Position numbers and translations under genes: made by a program
Shown here: positions 1-7,833 of the stretch, piece after piece
Layout of the letters: every line of letters starts with the position of its first letter
Position numbering within the stretch: position 1 is the first letter of the stretch
Assembly: GCF_030816855.1 (NCBI RefSeq)
Contig: NZ_JAUSYK010000001.1
Location: 1,364,001-1,428,000, forward strand
Reading direction: 5' to 3'
DNA: 64,000 bases
DNA from: Arthrobacter sp. B3I4
Lineage (GTDB): Bacteria > Actinomycetota > Actinomycetes > Actinomycetales > Micrococcaceae
The notes under the pieces: generated by a model
What the model saw: only the letters and a program-made list of their open reading frames with translations
Told to the model about the DNA's origin: nothing
The model's database searches: none

Positions 1-612
1 ATCGCGGCCGGCCGTTTCGCCGACGAAATCGTGCCCGTCACCGTGAAGACACGCAAGGCCGAAACGGTCGTGGACACCGACGAAGGGCCCCGCGCCGGGA
101 CCACCATGGACGTGCTCGCCAACCTGCGTCCCGTCGTCGCCGGCGGCTCGGTGGTCACCGCCGGGAACTCCTCCACGCTGAACGACGGCGCCTCCGCGAT
201 CATCGTCGCCTCGGAAGCCGCCATCCAGAAACTCGGCCTCACCCCGCGCGCCCGGATCATCGACGGCGCCTCCGCCGGCTGCGAACCGGAGATTATGGGC
301 ATCGGGCCGGTCCCGGCCACCCAGAAGGTACTGGCCCGGACCGGGCTCGGCGTCGGGGACCTCGGCGCCGTCGAGCTCAACGAAGCGTTCGCGACCCAGT
401 CCCTGGCCACCATGCGGCGGCTCGGCCTGGACCCGGAGATCGTGAACCGCGACGGCGGCGCGATCTCCCTCGGACACCCGCTCGGCTCGTCAGGGTCACG
501 GCTGGCCATCACCCTGCTGGGCCGGATGGAGCGCGAGGACGCCAGAATCGGCCTCGCCACCATGTGCATCGGCGTCGGGCAGGGCACCGCAATGCTGCTG
601 GAGCGCGTCTGA
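1..612 (+). CDS. 3-oxoadipyl-CoA/acetyl-CoA acyltransferase (thiolase), C-terminal part
   Basis: The frame is open from the first base, so the gene begins outside the window and about 203 C-terminal residues are seen. Thiolase C-terminal features are present: LNEAFA, the catalytic-His motif GHPLG and the catalytic-Cys motif CIGVGQG near the end. Thiolases cleave a 3-oxoacyl-CoA with CoA. Its stop overlaps the start of a PaaF-like hydratase (TGATG), and a PaaH-like dehydrogenase follows, so the likely role is the last step of phenylacetate degradation (3-oxoadipyl-CoA to succinyl-CoA and acetyl-CoA; PaaJ/PcaF type). The family is certain; substrate is inferred from neighbours. Confidence 0.9.
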   Translation: MAAGRFADEIVPVTVKTRKAETVVDTDEGPRAGTTMDVLANLRPVVAGGSVVTAGNSSTLNDGASAIIVASEAAIQKLGLTPRARIIDGASAGCEPEIMGIGPVPATQKVLARTGLGVGDLGAVELNEAFATQSLATMRRLGLDPEIVNRDGGAISLGHPLGSSGSRLAITLLGRMEREDARIGLATMCIGVGQGTAMLLERV

Positions 613-1475
613 TGGCGGACCAGCCCGGCGGACTCGACGCCGAGGGATTCGGAACACTGCTGGTGGAAGAACGTGCGGACCGGCTGGTGGTGCGCCTCAA
701 CCGCCCCGAGGTCCGGAACGCCATCGACCAGCAGATGGTCGACGAACTGCACCGCGTCTGCGCGTACCTCGAACAAACGCCAAAGGTGCTCATTCTTGCC
801 GGTGCCGACGGCGTGTTCGCCTCCGGTGCCGACATCGCCCAGCTGCGCGAGCGACGGCGCGATGACGCACTGCAGGGGATCAACTCGACCATCTTCGTCC
901 GCATCGCGAAGCTGCCGATGCCCGTTATCGCCGCTCTGGATGGTTTCTGCCTCGGCGGCGGCGCCGAGCTCGCCTACGCGGCCGACTTCCGGATCGGCAC
1001 GCCCGGTATCCGGATCGGCAACCCCGAGACCGGCCTGGGCATCCTGGCTGCTGCCGGGGCCAGTTGGCGGCTCAAGGAACTGGTGGGGGAGCCGGTAGCC
1101 AAGGAAATCCTGCTGGCCGGCGCGGTGCTCCGTGCCGACCGGGCCCTCGCCGTCGGCCTTGTCACCGAGATCCACGAACCCGCGCAGCTGATCGACGCCG
1201 CCCACGCCCTGGCTGACCGGATCGGCCGGCAGGATCCTCTCGCTGTCCGCATCACCAAGTCCGTGTTCCACGCCCCGGCCGAGTCGCACCCGCTGATTGA
1301 CCAGCTGGCGCAGGGCATCCTCTTTGAATCCCAGGCCAAGTTCGACCGCATGCAGGCCTTCCTGGACCGGAAGACCGACAAGAAAACGGACAAAAAGGCA
1401 GCAGAAAAGGCCGACAACGCAACTGACAGCAAGTCAGCTAGTACGCCAGAGCAGAACCCGGACCGGAAGAAGTAG
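612..1475 (+). CDS. enoyl-CoA hydratase/isomerase, PaaF-like
   Basis: Crotonase-fold protein of 287 residues. Both oxyanion-hole segments are visible (ASGADIAQL near residue 70; GFCLGGGAELAYAADF near residue 105). The ATG at 612 overlaps the thiolase stop, which fixes the start and implies translational coupling. It probably hydrates 2,3-dehydroadipyl-CoA in the lower phenylacetate pathway. The last ~35 residues form a lysine- and aspartate-rich tail (RKTDKKTDKKAAEK) not expected in the core fold and probably disordered. The PaaF assignment rests on the thiolase and dehydrogenase on either side; a general fatty-acid hydratase is the alternative. Confidence 0.85.
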   Translation: MADQPGGLDAEGFGTLLVEERADRLVVRLNRPEVRNAIDQQMVDELHRVCAYLEQTPKVLILAGADGVFASGADIAQLRERRRDDALQGINSTIFVRIAKLPMPVIAALDGFCLGGGAELAYAADFRIGTPGIRIGNPETGLGILAAAGASWRLKELVGEPVAKEILLAGAVLRADRALAVGLVTEIHEPAQLIDAAHALADRIGRQDPLAVRITKSVFHAPAESHPLIDQLAQGILFESQAKFDRMQAFLDRKTDKKTDKKAAEKADNATDSKSASTPEQNPDRKK

Positions 1476-1477
1476 AC

Positions 1478-2365
1478 ATGAGCAACCCCGAACTCCCCGC
1501 GAACAGTCCCGGCGCCGCCCTTCCCGACTCCGTCGGGGTGCTCGGCGGCGGCCGGATGGGCGCCGGTATCGCCCACGCCTTCCTCATCAACGGTGCCAGC
1601 GTCCTCGTCGTGGAACGCGACGAACAGTCAGCGGAGGCAGCCCGTGAGCGCGTGGAGTCCGCGGCGGCCAAGAGCATTGAGCGGGGTGCCACCGACGGTA
1701 ACCTCGACGAAATGGTTTCCCGGCTGGCCGTGACCGTGGATTACGACGACTTCAAAGACCGGCAGCTGGTGATCGAGGCCGTGCCCGAGGATTGGAACCT
1801 CAAAGTGGCCTCCCTGCGCGGCATCGAGGATCGGCTGGCGCCGGACGCGTACCTTGCCTCCAACACCTCGTCACTGTCGGTCAACGGCCTGGCGCGCGAG
1901 CTGAGGCGGCCGCAAAACTTCCTGGGTTTGCACTTCTTCAACCCGGTCCCGGCGTCCACATTGATCGAGGTAGTGCTCGGCGAGCAGACGTCCGAGGCCC
2001 TCGCCTGGGCTGCTCGCGGCTGGGTTGAAGCGCTGGGCAAGACCGCCGTCGTCGTCAATGACGCCCCAGGTTTCGCCTCGTCGCGGCTGGGCGTTGCTAT
2101 CGCCCTTGAAGCGATGCGCATGGTGGAGGAAGGCGTCGCCTCGGCTGAGGACATCGACAACGCCATGGTCCTGGGCTACAAACACCCCACCGGCCCGCTG
2201 CGCACCACCGACATTGTTGGCCTGGACGTCCGGCTGGGCATCGCCGAATACCTGGCCTCCACGCTGGGCGAACGCTTCGCGCCGCCACAGATCCTCCGCG
2301 ACAAGGTGGCACGCGGTGAACTGGGACGCAAGACCGGCAAAGGCTTCTTCAACTGGGAAAAGTGA
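1478..2365 (+). CDS. 3-hydroxyacyl-CoA dehydrogenase, PaaH/FadB2 type
   Basis: Protein of 295 residues, the usual length for single-domain 3-hydroxyacyl-CoA dehydrogenases. An NAD-binding Rossmann motif GVLGGGRMGAGIA lies near residue 20, and HFFNPVP with the following dimerisation domain matches the family. It oxidises 3-hydroxyacyl-CoA with NAD+. It starts 2 bases after the hydratase stop, so it is the third gene of the thiolase-hydratase-dehydrogenase operon and most likely converts 3-hydroxyadipyl-CoA to 3-oxoadipyl-CoA. A 3-hydroxybutyryl-CoA dehydrogenase role cannot be excluded from sequence alone. Confidence 0.9.
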   Translation: MSNPELPANSPGAALPDSVGVLGGGRMGAGIAHAFLINGASVLVVERDEQSAEAARERVESAAAKSIERGATDGNLDEMVSRLAVTVDYDDFKDRQLVIEAVPEDWNLKVASLRGIEDRLAPDAYLASNTSSLSVNGLARELRRPQNFLGLHFFNPVPASTLIEVVLGEQTSEALAWAARGWVEALGKTAVVVNDAPGFASSRLGVAIALEAMRMVEEGVASAEDIDNAMVLGYKHPTGPLRTTDIVGLDVRLGIAEYLASTLGERFAPPQILRDKVARGELGRKTGKGFFNWEK

Positions 2366-2375
2366 GCCGGGCAGG

Positions 2376-2609
2376 CTAGTCGAGGATCCCGACGATGTAC
2401 CCGATGAAGTAGAGCGCCACTAGGAGCACTCCGCCGGCGATCATGATGATCCACAGGTACTGCATAAAGCCCCGGCCCTCGGGTATCTTTGGTCCCTGCG
2501 GCCCCACTGAGGTCCCCTCTGCCGGAGGTGTTTCGCCGGGCGGGACGCCCCCGCCCGGTTCAAGGCCGGTGACGTTGTTCTCGAGGGGATCCGGATTTTG
2601 GGATGTCAC
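2376..2609 (-). CDS. small single-span membrane protein, unknown function
   Basis: 77-residue protein with a GTG start preceded by AGGAG at a good distance. The first ~48 residues are polar and rich in Pro, Gly and Glu. The C-terminal third is one hydrophobic membrane segment (YLWIIMIAGGVLLVALYFIG). No enzymatic motif is visible. It ends 10 bases from the convergent dehydrogenase stop and lies downstream of the SRPBCC gene on the same strand, with a 27-base gap, so the two may be cotranscribed. Function unknown. Confidence 0.75.
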   Translation of the reverse strand: MTSQNPDPLENNVTGLEPGGGVPPGETPPAEGTSVGPQGPKIPEGRGFMQYLWIIMIAGGVLLVALYFIGYIVGILD

Positions 2610-2636
2610 AGTCTGCTCCTGTTCAACTCAGCGCCG

Positions 2637-3077
2637 CTAGAGCGATGCCTGGGAGTCGAGCGTCTTCTTCATGCCGTCCATCGCGGGGCCGGCCAGGGAG
2701 TTGAACGCGGGCCGGGCAATCGGTTCGGCGATTTTCCGCCAGCCCCTGAGCGTGAATTCGGCGGTGTAGTCCACTTTGGATCCCGAGCCATCCGGCGACA
2801 CGTCGATGGTGTCCACGGAGATGACCGCCTTGTTCTCGCCCCGCAGGGTGATGCGGCTGGCAGTCAGTTCGATGACCTCGTACGTCAGTGCCTGGCGCTT
2901 TCCGCGGAACTCGGCTTCGGCGTGGTAGCGGTGGCCGACGGCCACGGGCCCATCCGACAGCTTGTTAACCAAAGGTGTCCCGGGGTCCCACTCCGGCGTG
3001 TGCTCAAACGTCGAGAGGTAGGCGAAGGCCCTGGCGGGGTCAAGGGCGGAACGGACCGTGCCGTGAACTGTGATCAT
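2637..3077 (-). CDS. SRPBCC (START/polyketide cyclase-like) family protein
   Basis: 146-residue protein with the pattern of SRPBCC ligand-binding proteins: an opening beta strand (VHGTVRSALDP), FAYLSTFEHTPEWDPGT early in the fold, alternating hydrophobic strands, and a long C-terminal amphipathic helix. Such proteins bind hydrophobic ligands in a helix-grip cavity; members act as cyclases, carriers or toxin-like proteins. There is no signal peptide, so it is cytoplasmic. ATG start at 3077. Specific ligand not deducible. Confidence 0.8.
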   Translation of the reverse strand: MITVHGTVRSALDPARAFAYLSTFEHTPEWDPGTPLVNKLSDGPVAVGHRYHAEAEFRGKRQALTYEVIELTASRITLRGENKAVISVDTIDVSPDGSGSKVDYTAEFTLRGWRKIAEPIARPAFNSLAGPAMDGMKKTLDSQASL

Positions 3078-3196
3078 TACCCCAGCGTACAGAGGTCCCC
3101 GGCAACGGCGTCGGGATGGACCGCAATTTCCCGGGCAGCATTGGAGCGCGGTGACGTTCGTCCGGTGCCCCGGATGCCTGGGCCTAGGATGTTGAC

Positions 3197-3820
3197 GTGA
3201 CTTTCCCTGACCGCACCGCGTTCGCTCCCATCACGCTCACCGGCAGTCGTGTCGTTTTGGAACCGCTCAGCCAGACCCACCACGACGGCCTGGTGGAGGC
3301 GGTGCGCGACGGCGAACTCTGGAAGCTCTGGTACACGTCTGTCCCCGCCCCTGAAGCCATGGCCGCCGAGATCGACCGGCGGCTGGCCCTGCAGCGGAGC
3401 GGCTCGATGCTGGCGTTCACCACCAGGCTGATTGACCCGGCCACCGGCCGCCCCGGCAAGGTCATCGGCATGACCACCTACATGAACATCGACGCCGCGA
3501 CGCCCCGGGTTGAGATCGGTTCCACCTGGAACGCCGCCTCCGCGCACGGGTCCGGCAGCAACGCGGACTCCAAGCTGCTGCTGCTCCGGCACGCCTTCGA
3601 AACGCTCGGCTGCCCCGCCGTCGAGTTCCGCACGCACTGGCTAAACCACCAGTCCCGCGAGGCGATCGCGCGGCTGGGCGCGAAACAGGACGGCGTGCTG
3701 CGCAGTCATATGCGGACGGCCGACGGCGTGTTGCGTGACACTGTGGTGTTTTCGATCCTGGAGCACGAGTGGCCGATGGTCCGCAGCGGCCTGGAGGCCC
3801 GGCTGGCCAGGCGGCGCTAG
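3197..3820 (+). CDS. GNAT family N-acetyltransferase (RimJ/RimL-like)
   Basis: 207-residue protein with a GTG start. It opens with the RimJ/L-type phrase ITLTGSRVVLEPLSQTHHDGL, continues with MTTYMNIDAATPRVEIGSTW, and has the helix around LLRHAFETLGCPAVEFRTHW that forms the acetyl-CoA site. It likely transfers an acetyl group from acetyl-CoA to an amine, either a protein N-terminus or a small molecule; the substrate is unknown. Its stop overlaps the stop of the convergent lipase-like gene by 2 bases. Confidence 0.85.
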   Translation: MTFPDRTAFAPITLTGSRVVLEPLSQTHHDGLVEAVRDGELWKLWYTSVPAPEAMAAEIDRRLALQRSGSMLAFTTRLIDPATGRPGKVIGMTTYMNIDAATPRVEIGSTWNAASAHGSGSNADSKLLLLRHAFETLGCPAVEFRTHWLNHQSREAIARLGAKQDGVLRSHMRTADGVLRDTVVFSILEHEWPMVRSGLEARLARRR

Positions 3821-4653
3821 GACGCCCGGTAAGCTCCGGCGGCCTTCAACGCGCTGTAGTAGGCCTCGTACCCGGCGGCGTTCGGGTGGAAGTTGTCGGG
3901 ACTGGCGGGGTTGGCAAGGTCCAGATTGATCCACGGGTTTGCGGAGTTGATGCCGTGGCCGAGGAACGCTCCGCGGACGTCGACGTACTGTGCGCCGGTG
4001 GCCTTGGCGGCAGCTGCAATGGTCGCATTCAGGCCGTCCGCCAACGCTGTAGCCCGGTAGATAAACAGCGACGTCGGATCGGTCTGACCGGGGGCAATTG
4101 GATCGTAAAGGTAGGGGTATCCGGTCACGACAATGCGGGCGTTAGGCGCTGCTGCCTGCACGCTCTGAATCATCGCGGCCACGTCGCCGGCGAGTTTCCC
4201 GCTGGCGATCTGGGCAGCAGCGGCATTGCTGGCTTTGTCACAGTCCGGCGCGGCGGCGGGATTGAACATCGCGGTAACGCACTTGGTGACGATTGTTCCG
4301 AACCCGAGGTTGTTGCCGCCTGCGGTGATGGTCACCAGTTCCGTGCTGGGGTTCAGTTTTTTCAACTGGGTTTGGACGACATCACCGGTGGTGTTGCCGC
4401 TACAGGCAGCTTTGGTGACGAGTTTGATGGCCTTCGTCTCGGCAGCGAGTTCGGAATAGCTGTTCTCACTGCGGTAGCAGGAGTCCAGGTACGCTCCCGC
4501 TCCCTGACCGGCGGCGTAGGAGTCTCCCAGCGCGATGTATTTGGTCTTGTCCACCGCCTGCGCCGGCGCTGCTGCCAGACTGGCCGCCATTGCGAAGGTA
4601 GCGAGACCGGCTGCCAGCGCAGCCCGCCGACGTCGTAGGCTCAGATTTCCCAT
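3817..4653 (-). CDS. secreted SGNH/GDSL-family esterase or lipase
   Basis: 278 residues with a twin-arginine-free Sec-type signal peptide (basic RRRR then AALAAGLATFAMAASLAAA, cleavage after AQA near residue 33). The catalytic serine block is GDSYAAG (residues 43-49). The GGNNLGF block and a C-terminal DNFHPNAAGY block carrying the Asp/His pair follow. This matches the exported SGNH hydrolases of actinobacteria related to Streptomyces lipases. Predicted to hydrolyse esters outside the cell. Four cysteines suggest disulfides. Monocistronic, convergent with the acetyltransferase gene. Confidence 0.9.
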   Translation of the reverse strand: MGNLSLRRRRAALAAGLATFAMAASLAAAPAQAVDKTKYIALGDSYAAGQGAGAYLDSCYRSENSYSELAAETKAIKLVTKAACSGNTTGDVVQTQLKKLNPSTELVTITAGGNNLGFGTIVTKCVTAMFNPAAAPDCDKASNAAAAQIASGKLAGDVAAMIQSVQAAAPNARIVVTGYPYLYDPIAPGQTDPTSLFIYRATALADGLNATIAAAAKATGAQYVDVRGAFLGHGINSANPWINLDLANPASPDNFHPNAAGYEAYYSALKAAGAYRAS

Positions 4654-4910
4654 GGTGTTCCCCTCAGTAGCACGCGGGTTCAGCGGGCCTTGCCAGGGTG
4701 CGGTATCAGTCCCGGGGCGTCAGGCGAGCCGAAAGAAGCCCGGCGGCGACCGGGTCCACCGCCACCCTACCCGAGCCGGTGGCGCCGGCAGGCAGCGTTG
4801 ATACTCCCTTGTGGAGAACTTTCGCCAATCCAGCGTCTTGGGGGCACAGTGCCAGAACGCTGCGGGAAACGGCTCGCAGCCGGGCCAAGGCGAGGCGCTA
4901 AAGTAACCGG

Positions 4911-7736
4911 GTGAAGACTCCTAGATACGCGCTGGTTACGCGGATGGCGGCAGCTGCTACCGTTGCACTCGCCGGAACGTCCCTGGCCGTTCCCGCGCTA
5001 GCCGACGCCGGGCCCTCCCAGCCCGCCGTCGCCGTCGCTCCGATGCCGGACTCGCCAGCGTCGAGCGGCCCCCCGTCGGCGACGACCCCGACGTCACTGG
5101 AGTCCTCACCCACTGTCCCGGCCGTCAGCCAAGCAGGGCTTGCCGAGGCGACACTTCGCGATCTGGGCATGACGTTGGAGCAGTTCAACGCCGCGGGGGA
5201 ACTGGCTAGGCGCGCGGCCGACGCCGTCCCCTCCCTGCACGGACTGCCCGGCTTTGTGGGGATCAGCCTGAAGGACGGCAAGATCGTCGTCCAGGGCACC
5301 GGCGCAGAACTTGGGGCCCGGATTGACGAGTTGAACGCCGCCGGCTCGACCGCTGACTTTGTGCTCGCACCGGCCGCCGCAGTTGCGCCTCCCAAAGAGT
5401 TGTCCGCCGCCGAACTTATCGCCTCGAGCACGGACCAGCTTTTCGAGGCCTACGTCCGGGAAGTCGGTCCGGCCGGCCTCCAGGCAGTGGCGTACGCCAA
5501 CGGGCACTTTGTGATCCGCGCCGGTGGCACCAATGCTTCCGAGGGCACGTCTCCGCAAGCTCTGAACCCGCTGGTGCTGCTCGCGCCTACACCGCCATCC
5601 ACGCCGTCCCAAGTTGTGCCGTCCCAGGTTCCGGTGCCGGGCAAGATTTCGGCTGCGGAATTCGTGTCCCGTTACAAGAACGTCGAACTGGAACATGGCG
5701 CACCGGTCAAGACCGAACATGACCTCTTCGGGGGACAGGGGTACGTCATCCCTGGTAATGGATGGGCTGGAGCCTGTTCCCTTGGTTTCAGCGCGTTCAG
5801 CCCCACGGGCGAACCGGAATTCCTTACGGCCGGACACTGTGCCGGCGACGGATCAACCACTGATGTGCCTCTGGAAGAGCCGACGTCCTCTCCTGCAGCG
5901 GGTGGTGCCCCGCTGGGCAGCCCGGTCATAGCCGCCGGTGCACTCGGCAGCTTTGGATTCAGCCAGTTCGGCGGACCGGGCAACACTCCCATTACTGGGA
6001 CCGCGGCCAACCCCGGCAACGTAGGGACCGACATCGCGATCATCAAGGGGCTTGTGCTGGGCATGAACACGCAGCCCGCCGCCACGAAGTGGGATGTTGT
6101 GGGCAACCCGGAGCCGACCTCGGTCAAGATCATCGGTGAGCTGGCTCCGTTCCCGGGGCAGGCCGTGTGCCGGTCGGGGCGCACTACCGGCTGGAAGTGC
6201 GGCACCGTCGACTCCGTCGGCATCTGGGCCATGCCCGGGCCGACGAATGACCTGCGCGCGGTCCGCGCCTTCGACTCCACAACCGTAAAGTCAGACGGTG
6301 GGGACTCAGGCGGACCCTGGATCAGCGGCAACTTCGCGGTGGGCACCCACACCGGGGCAGAGACGCAAGGCTACGGAGCAGGACGGGTCCAACTCCGCGC
6401 CATTGCAGCCACACTCGTGGATGCGATGAAGCAGATTCCCGGCGTCAAGCTCCAGCTCTTCCTCAACAAGCCCGAACTTTCCGGAACTCCGAGTGAAAGC
6501 ACGGTATTTTCAAACACCGTCGTTCGTGGGCGCGTTCTGGCTGCCCCCGCGTCGGCGGTTGCCACCGGCTCCACTGTGCACCTGGTCCGCTCCAGCCAGG
6601 GCACGGTCCAGGAGACTCTCGATGTTCCGGTGGACGGCACCGGCAACTGGTCGTTCAGGGCCCCGGCGTCGGAAGGATCATTCCAGTTCAAGGCGGAGAC
6701 TCGAAACGGGTTCAGCAACTCGGGGACCGTGGCTTTCAACTTGAACGTCTCTGAATTGGCCGCCCCGGCAATTACCGCCCCTGCCGGCGGAGCCACAGTT
6801 GCGGCCCTAAACCGAATAGAGGGAAAAGGAACCCCCGGTAACGTCGTAAAGCTTTCCGGAGACGTGACTGGCTCGGCCGCGGTGCAGGCTGACGGCTCCT
6901 GGACTGTCGTACTCAAAGAACCTCAGGTTTACGGCAAGATTTCCGTTGTTGCCGTCCAGACCGCGCGCGGTCATGCAGACAGTGCTCCCACAACCGCGGA
7001 ATTCGTTGTGGTGCCGCCGGCACCGATCCTGACAACCACGGTGGACGGCGTTTCGTTCCGACAGGACTCACTGCCGGAAACCTTGACCGGGACTGGAGTC
7101 GACGGCGCGGAGGTAATCCTCGCTGTGGACGGGCAGCCTATTGTGGTCCAGAAAGGCGGGTCCGGGGTGGGCGCGAAGTCGGTGTATGCATCCCTGGTCC
7201 CGTTCGTCGCGGTGACCAGCGGCCGCTGGAGTGCCCCCTTCCCGGCCGGTCTGGCTGTGGGGTCCCATACCCTCGCCGTTTCGCAATCAGTTGAGGGCGT
7301 TATCTCATCGGCTGTCACAGCGCGGTTTTCTATTCGCGCACCGGTTGCCGCTGCGAGCGGACCGGTATCCGCAACGCCTGCAGCCGGAGCGCTGTCACGG
7401 CCCGCCTCGGCTGTCCAGGCGCAGGCGGCGCGGGCCAAGAACTGGCCGGGCCCGCCGCTGTTGGTCGACACGGGCGCCGACCGAGTGCTTCCGGCAGCCG
7501 CCTCTCCGGCGGCCCCAGTTGCCAGCCCGACGGCCGCAACTGCCTCAGCGGCTCCGGCTGCGCCTGCCGTGGTTGCCCCACCGACGATTGCGGCTCGGGC
7601 GCAGAATCAGCCGGACCCGCTGCTACCGCCCAGTACCGGAGCCGGAGGAGTTCTTCCTGCCACCGCTCTGGCAGCAGGGGCGTTGCTGCTAGGCGGCGTT
7701 CTTATCGCATTCCGCCGGCGCCGGTCGGTGAACTGA
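4911..7736 (+). CDS. secreted trypsin-like serine protease with Ig-like repeats and a cell-wall-anchor-like C-terminus
   Basis: 941 residues with a GTG start. The signal peptide runs MAAAATVALAGTSLAVPALADA. A pro-region (~35-240) of alpha-lytic-protease style precedes the S1 domain. The catalytic triad is visible: His in LTAGHC (~307), Asp in GTDIAI (~373), Ser in GDSGGPW (~463). Three Ig-like or bacterial adhesin-type repeats follow (~510-790), then an Ala/Pro-rich stretch. The end holds an LPPSTG motif, a hydrophobic span (ALAAGALLLGGVLIAF) and RRRR. This resembles a sortase signal but has one extra residue compared with LPxTG. Likely a surface or secreted endopeptidase. Monocistronic. Confidence 0.88.
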   Translation: MKTPRYALVTRMAAAATVALAGTSLAVPALADAGPSQPAVAVAPMPDSPASSGPPSATTPTSLESSPTVPAVSQAGLAEATLRDLGMTLEQFNAAGELARRAADAVPSLHGLPGFVGISLKDGKIVVQGTGAELGARIDELNAAGSTADFVLAPAAAVAPPKELSAAELIASSTDQLFEAYVREVGPAGLQAVAYANGHFVIRAGGTNASEGTSPQALNPLVLLAPTPPSTPSQVVPSQVPVPGKISAAEFVSRYKNVELEHGAPVKTEHDLFGGQGYVIPGNGWAGACSLGFSAFSPTGEPEFLTAGHCAGDGSTTDVPLEEPTSSPAAGGAPLGSPVIAAGALGSFGFSQFGGPGNTPITGTAANPGNVGTDIAIIKGLVLGMNTQPAATKWDVVGNPEPTSVKIIGELAPFPGQAVCRSGRTTGWKCGTVDSVGIWAMPGPTNDLRAVRAFDSTTVKSDGGDSGGPWISGNFAVGTHTGAETQGYGAGRVQLRAIAATLVDAMKQIPGVKLQLFLNKPELSGTPSESTVFSNTVVRGRVLAAPASAVATGSTVHLVRSSQGTVQETLDVPVDGTGNWSFRAPASEGSFQFKAETRNGFSNSGTVAFNLNVSELAAPAITAPAGGATVAALNRIEGKGTPGNVVKLSGDVTGSAAVQADGSWTVVLKEPQVYGKISVVAVQTARGHADSAPTTAEFVVVPPAPILTTTVDGVSFRQDSLPETLTGTGVDGAEVILAVDGQPIVVQKGGSGVGAKSVYASLVPFVAVTSGRWSAPFPAGLAVGSHTLAVSQSVEGVISSAVTARFSIRAPVAAASGPVSATPAAGALSRPASAVQAQAARAKNWPGPPLLVDTGADRVLPAAASPAAPVASPTAATASAAPAAPAVVAPPTIAARAQNQPDPLLPPSTGAGGVLPATALAAGALLLGGVLIAFRRRRSVN

Positions 7737-7798
7737 GTTCCGGCCGCCGCTGAAGCTCGCCCTGGATGAAACGCGAGGGAGCTTAAAAGTAGGCGGGA

Positions 7799-7820
7799 GG
7801 AGGGGCCGGCCGGCCCCTCC
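7799..7820. terminator. bidirectional terminator-like palindrome between convergent genes
   Basis: A perfect 22-base GC-only palindrome (GGAGGGGCCGG and its complement) lies between the stop of the serine protease gene and the stop of the convergent GH55 gene. It has no T-tract, so it would work as an RNA hairpin or transcript 3' end stabiliser in either direction. Confidence 0.6.
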
Positions 7821-7833
7821 GCCTGTCCGTGTC

